Shown: in pieces, positions 5,073 through 5,168 of the stretch
Numbering within the stretch: the stretch's first letter is position 1
Layout: every line of letters begins with the position of its first letter
NCBI GenBank assembly: GCA_016935935.1
Contig: JAFGPZ010000255.1
Coordinates: 1 to 5,168, forward strand
Direction of reading: 5' to 3'
DNA length: 5,168 nucleotides
Origin: Deltaproteobacteria bacterium
Lineage (GTDB): Bacteria > Desulfobacterota > Syntrophia > Syntrophales > UBA2210
The notes under the pieces: generated by a model
The model's input: only the letters and a program-made list of their open reading frames with translations
Told to the model about the DNA's origin: nothing
The model's database searches: none
Translations under genes and position numbers: made by a program

Positions 5073-5168
5073 TTAAGGTTTAGTCGTTTTGATTAATATT
5101 TTATTTTCTTTCTTCAATGTAACCGGCGCGATTCCAAAATCAAGCATCTGATGCAGGGGAAGACGGAC
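5073..5168 (-). CDS. Possible C-terminal end of an unknown protein (enters from the right edge)
   Basis: A minus-strand frame is open from the window edge to a TAA at 5073-5075, giving 31 residues that include LPLHQMLDFGIAPVTLKKEN. The piece reads like ordinary protein with a basic C-terminal tail, but an open frame of this length at an edge can occur by chance. No family was recognised. If real, transcription would run left towards the hairpin at 4972-5005. Confidence 0.3.
   Translation of the reverse strand, partial: VRLPLHQMLDFGIAPVTLKKENKILIKTTKP

Overview
The window is a stretch of bacterial chromosome or plasmid full of mobile-element pieces, with two complete ordinary genes among them. 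IS66, ISL3 and IS21-type sequences and a group II intron point to a bacterium. The AT-rich host sequence and a CGGC-domain protein fit an anaerobe such as a member of the Desulfobacterota, but this is a weak inference. The intron is clearly richer in GC than the DNA around it.

Left part (1-2270). Positions 1-289 are the tnpA end of an IS66-family element on the minus strand. It has the start of tnpA, a strong ribosome binding site and the terminal inverted repeat, and its body continues off the left edge. A group II intron of about 1.92 kb (290-2207, plus strand) has entered the outermost bases of that repeat. Evidence for its limits is good. The 5' end reads GTGCG. The six exon bases just before it (CGCTTA) are an exact complement of a TAAGCG in intron domain I (IBS1/EBS1). 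Domains V and VI can be folded, and the intron ends in AC seven bases after a bulged adenine. The first base of the 3' exon is C, as expected if the IS66 repeat begins GTAAGCG. The intron encodes a 448-residue reverse transcriptase/maturase without an endonuclease domain. Just beyond the 3' splice site is a second domain-VI-like hairpin (2228-2264) with no domain V of its own.

Middle part (2271-3515). An intact gene for a small CGGC-domain, cysteine-rich protein (2322-2759) follows. After it come two degenerate 24-bp repeats resembling IS21-family ends. These cut off a short zinc-ribbon reading frame on the minus strand. About 500 bases of AT-rich, probably decayed DNA then contain no gene I can recognise.

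Right part (3516-5168). A complete amidohydrolase-2 / fuconolactonase-like TIM-barrel hydrolase gene lies on the minus strand. Upstream of it is a stop-riddled fragment of an ISL3-family transposase. A terminator-like hairpin with a TTCG loop follows, then the possible last 31 codons of a minus-strand gene running in from the right edge.

The two complete host genes face each other across about 750 bases of debris and show no sign of forming a pathway. The most notable structure is the nest at the left: an intron inside an IS66 end, with a piece of apparent second intron immediately outside it.
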